A stretch of 64,000 nt of DNA from an uncultured Acidobacteriota bacterium (GTDB lineage Bacteria > Acidobacteriota > UBA6911 > RPQK01 > JAJDTT01), in assembly GCA_951812665.1 (NCBI GenBank), contig CATOST010000024.1, positions 62,001 to 126,000 of the forward strand, read 5' to 3'. The position numbers and the translations under genes are program-made. The number at the start of each line of letters is the position of its first letter. The stretch's first letter is position 1. Of the stretch, positions 42,002 to 50,221 are shown one piece after another. The notes beneath the pieces are model-generated. The model searched no databases and had not been told where the DNA came from. It worked only from the letters and a program-made list of their open reading frames with translations.

Positions 42002-43897
42002 ATGCGCCCATTCATCAACAGTCTGCCGGATCGGATCTCCCGCGCCCGAGCGTGGGTTCTGGTGCTGATGCTCGCGGGCGCGGCCTTCCTGGCGGCGATG
42101 GAGTCGTGGTCCAGGCTTTCAGCCGCTCAGGGTCGTCCCACCGCTCCTTCAGGAGTCATTCTGATCACGGTGGACACGCTTCGAGCCGACCGGCTCGAGG
42201 CCTACGGTTACGCCGGGACGCCGAATCCGGCGGTCAACGCCCTGGCAGAGAACGGCGTCCTGTTCGAGCAGGTCATCGCCCAGTCTCCGCTCACGCTCCC
42301 TTCCCACTGCTCCATTCTGACCGGATCGTTTCCCTACCACACGGGAGTCCGGGACCAGGCCGGGTTCAGCCTGAAGCCGGAGCATCTGACGCTGGCCGAG
42401 CGGCTCCGGTCCGAGGGATATCGGACGGCGGCCTTCATCGGCTCCTCGGTCCTCAACGCCGGCACCGGGCTGGATCAGGGGTTCGACCTCTACTGGGATC
42501 TTCCGGAACAGGGTCCTCCCGAGCGGCGGGGCGGGGAAGTGCTGGGCCGGGCGCTGGAGTGGTTGTCTTCCCAAGGTGAGGGCAAGTTCTTCGCCTGGAT
42601 CCACCTCTTCGATCCCCATTCCCCTTATGGTGCTCCCGAGCCCTTCGGGGGCCGTTACCGGACTCGCCCCTACGATGGCGAGGTGGCCTACGTCGACTCG
42701 CTGGTGGGCGACCTGGTCCGGTATCTGAAACGGCATCGGCTCTACCATCGGACGCTTCTCGTCTTCACCAGCGATCACGGAGAGAGTCTCGGGGAGCATG
42801 GCGAATCGAGTCACGGCATGTTCGTCTATGACGCCACCGTGCGCATTCCGTTCATCATCAAGGCTGCCGGCTCAACTTGGAAGGGCAAGGTGATCCGGGA
42901 ACAGGTGAGGGGCGTGGACATCGCCCCGACCATCCTCCAACTGGCCGGTCTGCGGGTGGATGACCGGATTCAGGGAAGGGGTCTCCTCTCCCTGATCCGC
43001 GGTCGTTGGAATCAGCCGGAGCTGGCCGCCTACAGCGAGACCTACTATCCGTACTACCACTTCCAGTGGAGTCCGCTCTTCTCCATGCGGGCTCGCGGCT
43101 TCAAGTACATCGACGCGCCCCAGCCGGAGCTCTACGACTTGGCAAGCGACGCGGGAGAGCGGCGGAACATCATCGGGGAACGGCCCTCCATGGCGGCGTA
43201 TCTGAAGGAGACGCTGGAAGGGGAGTACCAGAAGTTCTCCGCCGGCCGCGACGAGCCTCCTCAGCCGGAGCAGATGGATCGGGCCACCATCGAACGGCTC
43301 AAGAGCCTGGGCTATCTGGGTTTCGCCTCGGGTACGGCGAAACTTCCGTCCACCGGCGGACTGCCGGACCCCAAGGACCGAATCGGGCTCTACGAACTGC
43401 TGCAGCAGGCGTTCCAGGATTCGGAGGAAGGCCGGCTCATCGAATCCAACAGCAAGTTGAGAAAGGTGGTGGCTCAGGAAGAGGGTCTCATCGACGCGCA
43501 CCTCTACCTGGGTCTGAACTCGGTGCAGATGGGGCAGTTCAGCGATGCCGTCGAGGCCTTCCAGGCCGTGCTCCGCCGCGATCCGAGCAACCTGATGGCT
43601 CTCTACAACCTCTCCCTCTCCTATCTCAATCAAGGCCGTCCCGAGGCGGCCGTGCCCGGTCTGGAACGGACTCTTCAACTGGACCCGGAAGACGTGACCG
43701 CCCGGGTCGCCCTGGGAAAGGCTTACCAGTTGGCCGGCAGGCTCGATGACGCCGTCGATGCGCTGGAGAAGGCGGTCTCCGCCCGTCCCGATTTTGCCGA
43801 TGCCCTCGACTTTCTGAGCCAGGTCTATGCCCGGAAAGGATGGACCGACAAAGCCGCCGCGGCCCGCCGGCGCGCCGACGCGGCGCGAGAACGCTGA
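42002..43897 (+). CDS. Sulfatase-fold (alkaline phosphatase superfamily) protein with TPR tail
   Basis: 631 aa from ATG 42002. An N-terminal anchor (AWVLVLMLAGAAFLAAM) precedes the catalytic domain: ILITVDTLRADRL (metal Asp), TLPSHCSILTG, FTSDHGESLGEHG and SSHGMFVYD. The sulfatase C/S-x-P-x-R box is not present; the aligned stretch is T-L-P-S-H, with Thr as the likely nucleophile, as in phosphotransferase/phosphodiesterase relatives. From about residue 480 three or four TPRs follow (LYLGLNSVQMGQFSDAVEAF). No SD is seen because the foldback element fills the leader. Confidence 0.9.
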   Translation: MRPFINSLPDRISRARAWVLVLMLAGAAFLAAMESWSRLSAAQGRPTAPSGVILITVDTLRADRLEAYGYAGTPNPAVNALAENGVLFEQVIAQSPLTLPSHCSILTGSFPYHTGVRDQAGFSLKPEHLTLAERLRSEGYRTAAFIGSSVLNAGTGLDQGFDLYWDLPEQGPPERRGGEVLGRALEWLSSQGEGKFFAWIHLFDPHSPYGAPEPFGGRYRTRPYDGEVAYVDSLVGDLVRYLKRHRLYHRTLLVFTSDHGESLGEHGESSHGMFVYDATVRIPFIIKAAGSTWKGKVIREQVRGVDIAPTILQLAGLRVDDRIQGRGLLSLIRGRWNQPELAAYSETYYPYYHFQWSPLFSMRARGFKYIDAPQPELYDLASDAGERRNIIGERPSMAAYLKETLEGEYQKFSAGRDEPPQPEQMDRATIERLKSLGYLGFASGTAKLPSTGGLPDPKDRIGLYELLQQAFQDSEEGRLIESNSKLRKVVAQEEGLIDAHLYLGLNSVQMGQFSDAVEAFQAVLRRDPSNLMALYNLSLSYLNQGRPEAAVPGLERTLQLDPEDVTARVALGKAYQLAGRLDDAVDALEKAVSARPDFADALDFLSQVYARKGWTDKAAAARRRADAARER

Positions 43898-44056
43898 GCT
43901 CTTCCACCAGCATTTTCGCGAACCGGTTTTCTCTCAATCCTCATCTGGCGTTCTTGACCGGCAACCCTCCGGCGGCTACGCTTTGCGCGTTGAAATCGGG
44001 GCCGCGGCCGATCCGTCCGCGAGCTTTCACCCTGTTTATGAGGAGGTAGGAATCGA
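43898..44056. other. Intergenic region ahead of malate dehydrogenase
   Basis: 159 bp, no gene. GAGGAGGTAGG at 44041-44051 is the Shine-Dalgarno site of the malate dehydrogenase gene. Confidence 0.6.
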
Positions 44057-45070
44057 ATGTATCTGACCAACGAGAAAGTCGCCGTTCTGGGCGCCGCAGG
44101 CGCCATTGGCTCCAACCTGGTGCAGTCGCTGCTGCAGACCGGAACCGCCAATCGGGTCTCCATGTACGATCCGCTGGAGGGTCCGCTCAAGGGGTCGGCC
44201 GAAGAGATCTACCACTGTTCGTTTCCGGGAGCCCAAGTGACCTGGACTGTTGACGAGGCGGAGGCCCTCGCGGATGCCGCCTACATCATCACCGCCGGGG
44301 GCGCTCCCCGCCGCGCGGGCATGACCCGGGAGGACCTGCGCAAGGACAACTGCAAGATCGCCAGGAACCTGGGCCAACAGATCAAGCGCAACTGTCCGTC
44401 CTGCAAGCTGGCCGTCGTCATCTTCAATCCCGCCGACATCACGGGTCTCACCACCCTGGTCCACTCGGGCCTGCCGGGGTCGGCGGTTTCCACCCTGGCC
44501 GCGCTGGACAGCACCCGACTCCAGAGTGCCCTGGCCCAACATTTCTCCGTCTCTCAGGACCAGGTGACCGGTTGCGCCACCTACGGGGGGCACGGCGAGC
44601 AGATGGCGGTCTTCAAAGGCAGCATCGCGGTTGCCGGGACGCCCCTTGGTGAGATTCTCGATGGCGCCACCGTCGAGGGGCAGGGTCTGACGTCAAGTCA
44701 ATGGGCCGATCTACAGCAGCTGGTCCGTGGGGGCGGCGCGGCCATCATCAAGCTTCGGGGGCGCTCTTCCTTCCAGTCTCCGGCTCGCCTGAGTACTTCC
44801 ATGCTCCGGGGCCGCATCGGAGCCGACGAGTTCCCGTGGCCCTGTGGCACCTACGTCAACCGGGGCGAGTTCCGCCACATCATGATGGCCATGGACACGC
44901 GCTTTGGTCCCGACGGCCTTGAGTACTCGATGCCCGAAGGAGACGCTGAGGACATGGCCGCACTCCGGAACTCCTACCAGCACCTGACGAACCTCCGGGA
45001 CCAGACCATCGCCGACGGACTTCTGCCACCGTTGGACGAGTGGAAGGACGTGAATCCGAATCTGGTTTGA
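44057..45070 (+). CDS. mdh: Malate dehydrogenase
   Basis: 337 aa from ATG 44057 with GAGGAGG upstream. NAD-binding AVLGAAGAIGSNLVQSLL opens the Rossmann fold; GGAPRRAGMTREDL carries the catalytic Arg, IFNPADIT the Asn, and CATYGGHGEQMAVF the active-site His. It oxidises malate to oxaloacetate in the TCA cycle. It is somewhat longer than the usual 310-320 aa enzyme, with an extended C-terminal end. A fragment of a second, related gene survives at 46462-46583. Confidence 0.94.
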   Translation: MYLTNEKVAVLGAAGAIGSNLVQSLLQTGTANRVSMYDPLEGPLKGSAEEIYHCSFPGAQVTWTVDEAEALADAAYIITAGGAPRRAGMTREDLRKDNCKIARNLGQQIKRNCPSCKLAVVIFNPADITGLTTLVHSGLPGSAVSTLAALDSTRLQSALAQHFSVSQDQVTGCATYGGHGEQMAVFKGSIAVAGTPLGEILDGATVEGQGLTSSQWADLQQLVRGGGAAIIKLRGRSSFQSPARLSTSMLRGRIGADEFPWPCGTYVNRGEFRHIMMAMDTRFGPDGLEYSMPEGDAEDMAALRNSYQHLTNLRDQTIADGLLPPLDEWKDVNPNLV

Positions 45071-45166
45071 AGTGTTACGGTCGCTCGATACCGGGCGATC
45101 TTGGCACCGATTCCCCGTCTTTTCCGCTGCTCTGAGTTGGCGGGGGCACAGCAGACAGAGCACGGG

Positions 45167-45385
45167 TTAAAGGTCTGAATAGGCCTTGGTGTCCGCTTCC
45201 GATCGCCATTCCTCGAAGGTGCGGAACGCGTCGTCCCTCGTGGCGCCTCGCCTCGCCTTGGTGAGGATTACTTGTCCATCAATGATCTCGTACAACAGCT
45301 CGTCCCCGGGCTGCAACCCGAGCGCAGTGCGGATCGGAAGCGGGATGGTTGTCTGGGCCTTGGAAGTAAGCTTGCTGATGATCAT
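45167..45385 (-). CDS. AbrB/MazE-type antitoxin, orphan
   Basis: 72 aa from ATG 45385. It has the swapped-hairpin AbrB fold: SKLTSKAQTTIPLPIRTALGL and GDELLYEII. Such proteins bind DNA, often their own promoter, and usually pair with a MazF or PIN toxin. No toxin gene follows downstream on the minus strand; malate dehydrogenase occupies that side. It may be a free-standing regulator or a remnant of a TA pair. Confidence 0.87.
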   Translation of the reverse strand: MIISKLTSKAQTTIPLPIRTALGLQPGDELLYEIIDGQVILTKARRGATRDDAFRTFEEWRSEADTKAYSDL

Positions 45386-45543
45386 GGAACCGACCTCCGT
45401 CTGGTTTGTCGGCCTCCCCCATTGTGAGGAATTTCCTTACTTGCTGTCACCCCTCCATGACGTCACCTCTCACCGCGAACCAGACCCAGAGCGCTCTTGG
45501 TCATAGTCCTGCGGGGAGGGCCGCTGTGGAAGAATCGGAAGAG

Positions 45544-45572
45544 AGGAGAAGAGGACAGTCACGTTCTCAACG
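45544..45572 (+). repeat. 29-bp direct repeat, left copy (flanks Phd-VapC)
   Basis: Starts AGGAGAAGAGGACAGTCAC. It matches 46433-46461 at 26 of 29 positions and a partial third copy at 46414-46430. The pair brackets the antitoxin-toxin locus. Confidence 0.8.
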
Positions 45573-45640
45573 GCCAATTTCTGCGTACCTATGATCTTCC
45601 ACAGTGGATAAATTAGTGAGTCGCCTGAGCGCAATTTGAA

Positions 45641-45664
45641 AAAGTAGCTACCAGTTGCTACTTT
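45641..45664. promoter_or_regulatory. Palindromic operator-like site upstream of phd-vapC
   Basis: AAAGTAGC-taccagtt-GCTACTTT, an 8-bp perfect inverted repeat seven bases upstream of the phd start. Phd-type antitoxins repress their own promoters by binding such palindromes, so this is the likely autoregulatory operator. Confidence 0.6.
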
Positions 45665-45671
45665 ATTTCGA

Positions 45672-45965
45672 ATGAGATCGGTTGGGATAAAGATGCTCAA
45701 CAGCCGTTTGAGCGAGTACATTCGCCTGGCAGCGTCGGGGGAGACGGTTCTGGTGACAGACCGTGACCGGGTCGTCGCGGAAATCGGTCCGCCTAGACCA
45801 ACCAGGAGCCCAATTCTTGCCGACGCGTTGCTGGCAGAGGCGGTACGCAAGGGCCGTTTGACCCCGCCGACGCTGCCGTCTGTTGGTACGCCGCCGACCC
45901 CCGAACCAGTAGCGCCGCTCCGGGACCTGCTCGCCGAAATGGCTGAAGACCGAAGCGAGCGATGA
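45672..45965 (+). CDS. Phd/YefM-type antitoxin
   Basis: 97 aa from ATG 45672. The Phd fold opens MLNSRLSEYIRLAASGETVLVTDRDRVVAEI, the N-terminal DNA-binding and dimerisation part; the rest, Pro-rich, should be the toxin-binding tail. It overlaps vapC by four bases (ATGA), the usual arrangement. No strong SD is present, so translation may be weak or start from a short leader. Confidence 0.93.
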   Translation: MRSVGIKMLNSRLSEYIRLAASGETVLVTDRDRVVAEIGPPRPTRSPILADALLAEAVRKGRLTPPTLPSVGTPPTPEPVAPLRDLLAEMAEDRSER

Positions 45966-46357
45966 TCTACCTGGATACTTCTGTAGTGCTTGCCCAGCTG
46001 TTGGCTGAAGACCGCCGCCCACCCGTCTGGCTTTGGACCGAGACCCTCGTATCCAGCCGGTTGATGGAGTACGAGGTATGGACCCGGCTTCACGCGCGCA
46101 ATCTCGCCGATTCCCACGGTGAGGCGGCCCTTGGGCTCATTGGACGAGTTGCGTTTCTGGAGCTTACTCCAGCAGTCCTGGACCGCGCTTTGGATGCTTT
46201 TCCTGAGTCTGTTGCCGTGCGGACCCTGGATGCCTTGCATCTTGCCTCCTGCGCCTATCTGCTCAAGCAGGGACAGTCGGTCGCACTTGCGAGCTACGAT
46301 CGCCGGATGACCGCAATCGCCGACGCCATGAACATCCCCCTCCTGGACTTGGAATAA
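45962..46357 (+). CDS. vapC: VapC-type PIN-domain ribonuclease toxin
   Basis: 131 aa from ATG 45962. PIN acidic residues: Asp in MIYLDTSVVLA, Glu in YEVWTRL and Asp in RTLDALHLASC and SYDRRM. It should cleave RNA (tRNA in characterised VapC) unless held by the Phd partner. The locus lies between two 29-bp direct repeats and right beside a malate dehydrogenase gene fragment. Confidence 0.94.
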   Translation: MIYLDTSVVLAQLLAEDRRPPVWLWTETLVSSRLMEYEVWTRLHARNLADSHGEAALGLIGRVAFLELTPAVLDRALDAFPESVAVRTLDALHLASCAYLLKQGQSVALASYDRRMTAIADAMNIPLLDLE

Positions 46358-46461
46358 ACCTGAACCACCTGCGAAATCCATGGTGGATCGCCCTCAGAGT
46401 TCCATTCATTCGGAGGAGAAGGGGACAGTCGAAGGAGAAGGGGACAGTCACTTTCTCGACG
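46358..46461. repeat. Right-side repeat of TA flank, with tandem partial copy
   Basis: Two GGAGAAGGGGACAGTC units at 46414-46430 and 46433-46449 occur in tandem; the second, extended as 29 bp through 46461, is the match to the left copy. The last base of the repeat abuts the first base of the malate dehydrogenase fragment at 46462. Confidence 0.75.
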
Positions 46462-46583
46462 CGACTCCAGAGCGCGCTGGCCCAACGTTTCTCGGTCGCC
46501 CACTACCAGGTGACCGGTTGCGCCACCTACGGCGGGCACGGCGAGCAGATGGCCGTGTTCAAAGGCAGCATTGCCGTCGCCGG
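46462..46583 (+). pseudogene. 122-bp fragment of a second malate dehydrogenase gene
   Basis: Collinear without gaps to 44516-44637 of mdh, with about 14 mismatches by hand count (about 88% identity). Its frame is intact: RLQSALAQRFSV, then VTGCATYGGHGEQMAVFKGS, including the active-site His. Only four residues differ while most base changes are silent, so the donor was a functional paralogue and not a recent copy of mdh. No other part of it is found. Confidence 0.85.
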
Positions 46584-46948
46584 TCCTGAGTGGGTCTGGT
46601 TTTCTATTTGGGATACTGGGAATGAACGAGGGTTCGGAAGTCACTCACAGATCACGCTGCTGGGCTTGCGCGTGCCAGGTTACTCGCAGCTCACGTCCAC
46701 GGAGAGGCCGATCCGTTGTGCCCCGCTGACCGTGGCCAGTACTCCAGTGGCTCGGCCACGGGAGCCGTTCCAGTCCGTGTGAAGAAGCGGATGGCAGCGA
46801 CGACCATGAGTCTCCGTCCTCCCGCCGCCAGAGAATGCACCGGGACCCATACTGGTGTTAAAGGCGAGTTGAACCTTAAAGTGAGTGAAGGGGACAGTTC
46901 GGACTTGGACTCGGAAACTCTCCGGGTAGAAAGCGCGAATGACCAGGT
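46584..46948. other. Intergenic region after malate dehydrogenase fragment
   Basis: 365 bp; nothing codable that I can support. One more AGGGGACAGT motif occurs at 46889-46899. Confidence 0.5.
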
Positions 46949-47326
46949 TCAGTGGACCCTGCCGGGTGAGAAGGCTTTCTCCTCCTCATACCCGTGGGTC
47001 AGGACGAAGAAGTAGGAAGCGGCCGGCCCCACGTCCGACTCGATGACCAGCTCGAAGAGGTTCTCCTCGTTGCTTTCTCCGGCCACCGCCTGGACGTAGC
47101 GAATCTCCTCGGATTTGACGAAGAGTTCGCCCAGCAGGAGCTTTCCCCGGAGAACCTGAACCAGCAAAGTGCCGTCCGGCTCACTGGCGAAATGCCAGTG
47201 GAGGTCCTCGTCGTCGTAGAGGACGGCGTTCATGGTTCCTGCCCTCAAGATGCAGTTGGGATGGGCGTTGAGCCATCTCCAGAAAGAGTCGAACGTCATC
47301 GTGAAAGGAGCATCCATGGGGTTCAT
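46949..47326 (-). CDS. Hypothetical protein
   Basis: 125 aa from ATG 47326 with GAAAGG-like purines upstream at 47302-47309. No signal peptide; beta-rich centre (VLYDDEDLHWHFASEPDGTLLVQVLRGKLLLGELF) ending with acidic FELVIESDVG. I recognise no family. It lies beside the remnant of the foldback element and upstream of the Nramp-like gene in the same direction. Confidence 0.7.
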   Translation of the reverse strand: MNPMDAPFTMTFDSFWRWLNAHPNCILRAGTMNAVLYDDEDLHWHFASEPDGTLLVQVLRGKLLLGELFVKSEEIRYVQAVAGESNEENLFELVIESDVGPAASYFFVLTHGYEEEKAFSPGRVH

Positions 47327-47331
47327 GTTAA

Positions 47332-47371
47332 CAGCCCGTCGTAAAAATCGTCACAGCATTCGACCGGGTCT
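47332..47371 (+). mobile_element. Truncated foldback element, remnant
   Basis: 40 bp that match the left terminus of the full copies (CAGCCCGTCGTAAAAATCGT...), closest to copy 3 with about four changes. No right half and no target duplication is visible; the stop of the Nramp-like gene follows at 47376. Confidence 0.8.
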
Positions 47372-47375
47372 CCGG

Positions 47376-48620
47376 TTATCGCCGGAGCGCCGCCTCGATG
47401 CCCAGATATCCCGCCAGCAGGAAAAATAGGAGGATGGAGGCTAGCACTACCGAGGTCCAGGGCCGGTTCCTGTAGCGGTGGCCGATCCATCCGGCCTTTC
47501 CATTCATACGCAGCAACGCGGCCGCCAGCATCGGTACGAAGAGCACGCCGACAATAGCGTACGTTTTTTGCATCCGGGCGAACCCGACCCACAGGCCCAC
47601 CATCGGAACGGTAGCCATGGCGTACATGTATCCCCGGTAGAATCTGGAGTCGCAGTCTACTCGTCGGCACTTGCCTGACGCCTTCACCCCCATCAAGGAG
47701 GTCAGATCCGTGAACAGGTACGGAATGCTCTGCCACGCTCCCAGTAGGCTGCTGAAAATAGCTCCCCAGGCTCCCAACAGGAACGCCCATCCTCCCCATG
47801 GACCCAGGGACTCCGTCAGGCGTTCCGCCAGGCGAATCAGCAGGGTGGCGCCGCCGCCCCCAACCTCGACCTGGCTGCCGATGATCACCATGGCCAAGCC
47901 GAACAGGGCCGTCACGACGTAGGCGGCGGCCAGATCGAGACGGCAGACTTTGAGATCCTTCGTGCCGGTGCGCCCCTCCTCCTGGATCCAGTAGCCGTAG
48001 CAGAGAATGGTGACCGTACCGCCCACGCCCCCCATGAGGGCCAGTGTCCATCCCAGTCCCTGTCCGTCCGGCTGGGGAATGGCAGGCCACACCAGACCGG
48101 CGATGACGTCCCCCCAATCGGGAGCTATCCGAACGGCGGAGATCACGACCGTACAGAACATCAGGCCGATACAGACTTTCATGACCTTTTCGAAGAGCCG
48201 GTAGCCCCCCAAGCGGACCATCAAGAGTCCGATCAGACTCCACACGATCCCGTGGATGATCTTGCCAGTGGCCGGGTCGGAATGAAGAGGCAGGAGGGCG
48301 TGCGAAGCCACTCCGCAGGCGCTCATCAAGGCCGCCGCCACCAGGAAGCTCCAAACCACCAGATATCCCAGGAAGAGGTATTGTACGGGCCGGCCCAGGC
48401 GATCCACGGCGCCTTCCAAAAGAGTCTGCCCGGTGGCCAGTTGCCAGCGCGTGATCCCCTCGCTGAGGACGAACTTGAAGAAGCTGCCGGCCAGCACGGC
48501 CCAGAGGATGGCGACCCCCAGCTTCGACCCGGCGAAACCCGCAGTGGCCAGATCGCCGGCGCCCACGCCGGTGGCCGCCACCAGAATCCCGGGTCCCAAT
48601 AAGGAAAGTGGATTTCTCAT
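47376..48620 (-). CDS. Nramp-superfamily transporter lacking canonical metal motifs
   Basis: 414 aa from ATG 48620, about eleven membrane helices. The entry GPGILVAATGVGAGDLATAG aligns with TM1 of Nramp transporters, but the metal-binding DPGN is replaced by GAGD, and the TM6 MPH motif is absent (GGVGGTVTILCYGYWIQEEG). It is therefore an Nramp-related protein whose substrate is not predictable as Mn/Fe. No regulator lies beside it. Confidence 0.88.
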   Translation of the reverse strand: MRNPLSLLGPGILVAATGVGAGDLATAGFAGSKLGVAILWAVLAGSFFKFVLSEGITRWQLATGQTLLEGAVDRLGRPVQYLFLGYLVVWSFLVAAALMSACGVASHALLPLHSDPATGKIIHGIVWSLIGLLMVRLGGYRLFEKVMKVCIGLMFCTVVISAVRIAPDWGDVIAGLVWPAIPQPDGQGLGWTLALMGGVGGTVTILCYGYWIQEEGRTGTKDLKVCRLDLAAAYVVTALFGLAMVIIGSQVEVGGGGATLLIRLAERLTESLGPWGGWAFLLGAWGAIFSSLLGAWQSIPYLFTDLTSLMGVKASGKCRRVDCDSRFYRGYMYAMATVPMVGLWVGFARMQKTYAIVGVLFVPMLAAALLRMNGKAGWIGHRYRNRPWTSVVLASILLFFLLAGYLGIEAALRR

Positions 48621-48694
48621 CTACGGTCTCGCGCCAGTCTGCTACAGTGAACGGCCTTTTGTCGGATCTCAAGCCAATCTGAAAGGGGTTGAAA

Positions 48695-50221
48695 GTGAAC
48701 CTGTCACGGGCACGAGCCTTTCTCCTCGTTCCACTCCTTTTCGCGACGGCGGCAACATCGGTCGCGGCGCAGAATTCCTACACTTACACGATAAGGCCGG
48801 GCGTACGCGAGCTGTTCCTGGACGACTTCCATCTGGGCGCCGTCCACAACCTGGAGCGCCGGGTTCACGCCGTCGAGAAGCACCCAGGCGGGCCCGTGGT
48901 GCGGGCCGACCGTCCCTGGGAGAAGATTCCCGCAGGCGAGAACAACTTCAGCGAGTTGGTGGAGTACTACGGTGCTCCCGGATGGGACCCGGACGAAGGG
49001 GTCTGGAAGATGTGGTACGTCATCGGTGACGGCAAACGGGCGGCGTATGCCCGATCACGGGACGGAGTCCGTTGGGAAAAACCGAATCTGGGCATCGTGC
49101 AATACGAAGGATCGGGCGAGAATAACCTGGTCAAGGTCGAGGGAGATCCTAGCGCCCTGATCGTCCACGTCCTCATGGATCCGAACGCCCCAACGGAGCG
49201 CCGTTATGTCGGATTGTGCTGGGTGGGACGACGAGGGAGGGAGGCCGTCGCGTCCTCCGACGGCTACGTATTCCGAAAGCTGGGGTATTCGCCGATCCCG
49301 GGGCAGGACACGTCCCATTTGAACTATGACGAAAGAGGCGGCCGCTTTCTGTTGACCGTCAAGCATCCCGGACCTTTCGGCCGCTCGGTCTATCTGTCAA
49401 TGAGCCGCGATCTCCAGGAATGGACTCCCCACGAGCTCATCTTCCACGCAGACCTGCGGGATCAGGAATTGGGACGGGAGCGGATCCGAGCGCATCTGTC
49501 GGACCCCGGGCTCCACACTCCCACCTACCATCATCCCCAGGAGTACCGGACCGAGGTCTACAATATGCCCGTCTTTCCCTACGAGAGCCTCTACATCGGG
49601 CTGCCCACCTTCTTCGAGGCCAGCGGTCTCATCCCCATGCCGCGGGGCAACCAGGACGGGTTCAACTCGGTCAAGCTGGCTAGCAGCCGGGATCTCAAGC
49701 GCTGGAACAAAGTAGGCCGGCGCGAGTCCTTCATTCCCGTCTCGGGACTGTCGGAAGGAAGGCTGGACACCGTGCAGATTCTGGCCGCCTCCCGGCCGGT
49801 GGTGAAGGAGAAGGAGCTCTGGTTCTACTATTCGGGCATCCAGGAACGGTACACGCCCGACGGCGCCTACCATGGCGCCATCTTTCTGGCCAAGCTGCGC
49901 CGCGACGGCTTCGTCTCCTTCCGGGCCGGCGCCGAGGAGGGCTTCGTCGAGACGCGGCCAATCCGATTTCAGGGAGACCGACTGTTCTGCAACGTGGATG
50001 CCCGCGGCGGCGAACTGACGGTGGAGGTGGTGCCTCCGTCGAGAAGGAGACCCGAGTTGCGAGAGTGGGCCGGAAAGCGGTCCCGGCCCATCCGGGGAGA
50101 CCGTCTGGAGGCGGAAGTGACGTGGGAGGGGCGGGACGATCTGCGGGAACTGAACGGCAAGGTTCTGCGTCTGCGCTTTCACCTCACAGACGCCGATCTC
50201 TACTCCTTCTGGTCGGAATAG
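48695..50221 (+). CDS. Secreted glycosidase-like propeller protein (paralogue of 32849 gene)
   Basis: 508 aa. GTG 48695 is preferred: AAAGGGG lies six bases ahead, while the alternative TTG at 48689 is too close to it. A signal peptide follows (RAFLLVPLLFATAATSVAA). Motifs WKMWYVIGDG, YARSRDGVRWEKPNLGI, SHLNYDERGGRFLLTVKHPG and WFYYSGIQERYTPDGAY match a beta-propeller glycosidase-type fold; the C-terminal beta domain (GGELTVEVVPPS, NGKVLRLRFHL) repeats that of the 32849 protein. No catalytic set is assigned. Confidence 0.8.
   Translation: MNLSRARAFLLVPLLFATAATSVAAQNSYTYTIRPGVRELFLDDFHLGAVHNLERRVHAVEKHPGGPVVRADRPWEKIPAGENNFSELVEYYGAPGWDPDEGVWKMWYVIGDGKRAAYARSRDGVRWEKPNLGIVQYEGSGENNLVKVEGDPSALIVHVLMDPNAPTERRYVGLCWVGRRGREAVASSDGYVFRKLGYSPIPGQDTSHLNYDERGGRFLLTVKHPGPFGRSVYLSMSRDLQEWTPHELIFHADLRDQELGRERIRAHLSDPGLHTPTYHHPQEYRTEVYNMPVFPYESLYIGLPTFFEASGLIPMPRGNQDGFNSVKLASSRDLKRWNKVGRRESFIPVSGLSEGRLDTVQILAASRPVVKEKELWFYYSGIQERYTPDGAYHGAIFLAKLRRDGFVSFRAGAEEGFVETRPIRFQGDRLFCNVDARGGELTVEVVPPSRRRPELREWAGKRSRPIRGDRLEAEVTWEGRDDLRELNGKVLRLRFHLTDADLYSFWSE

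Larger units (their letters stand above)
45386..45671. other. Intergenic region with left copy of a direct repeat
   Basis: 286 bp, no gene. It contains the 29-bp repeat at 45544-45572 and the operator-like palindrome at 45641-45664. The rest shows nothing I can assign. Confidence 0.5.
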
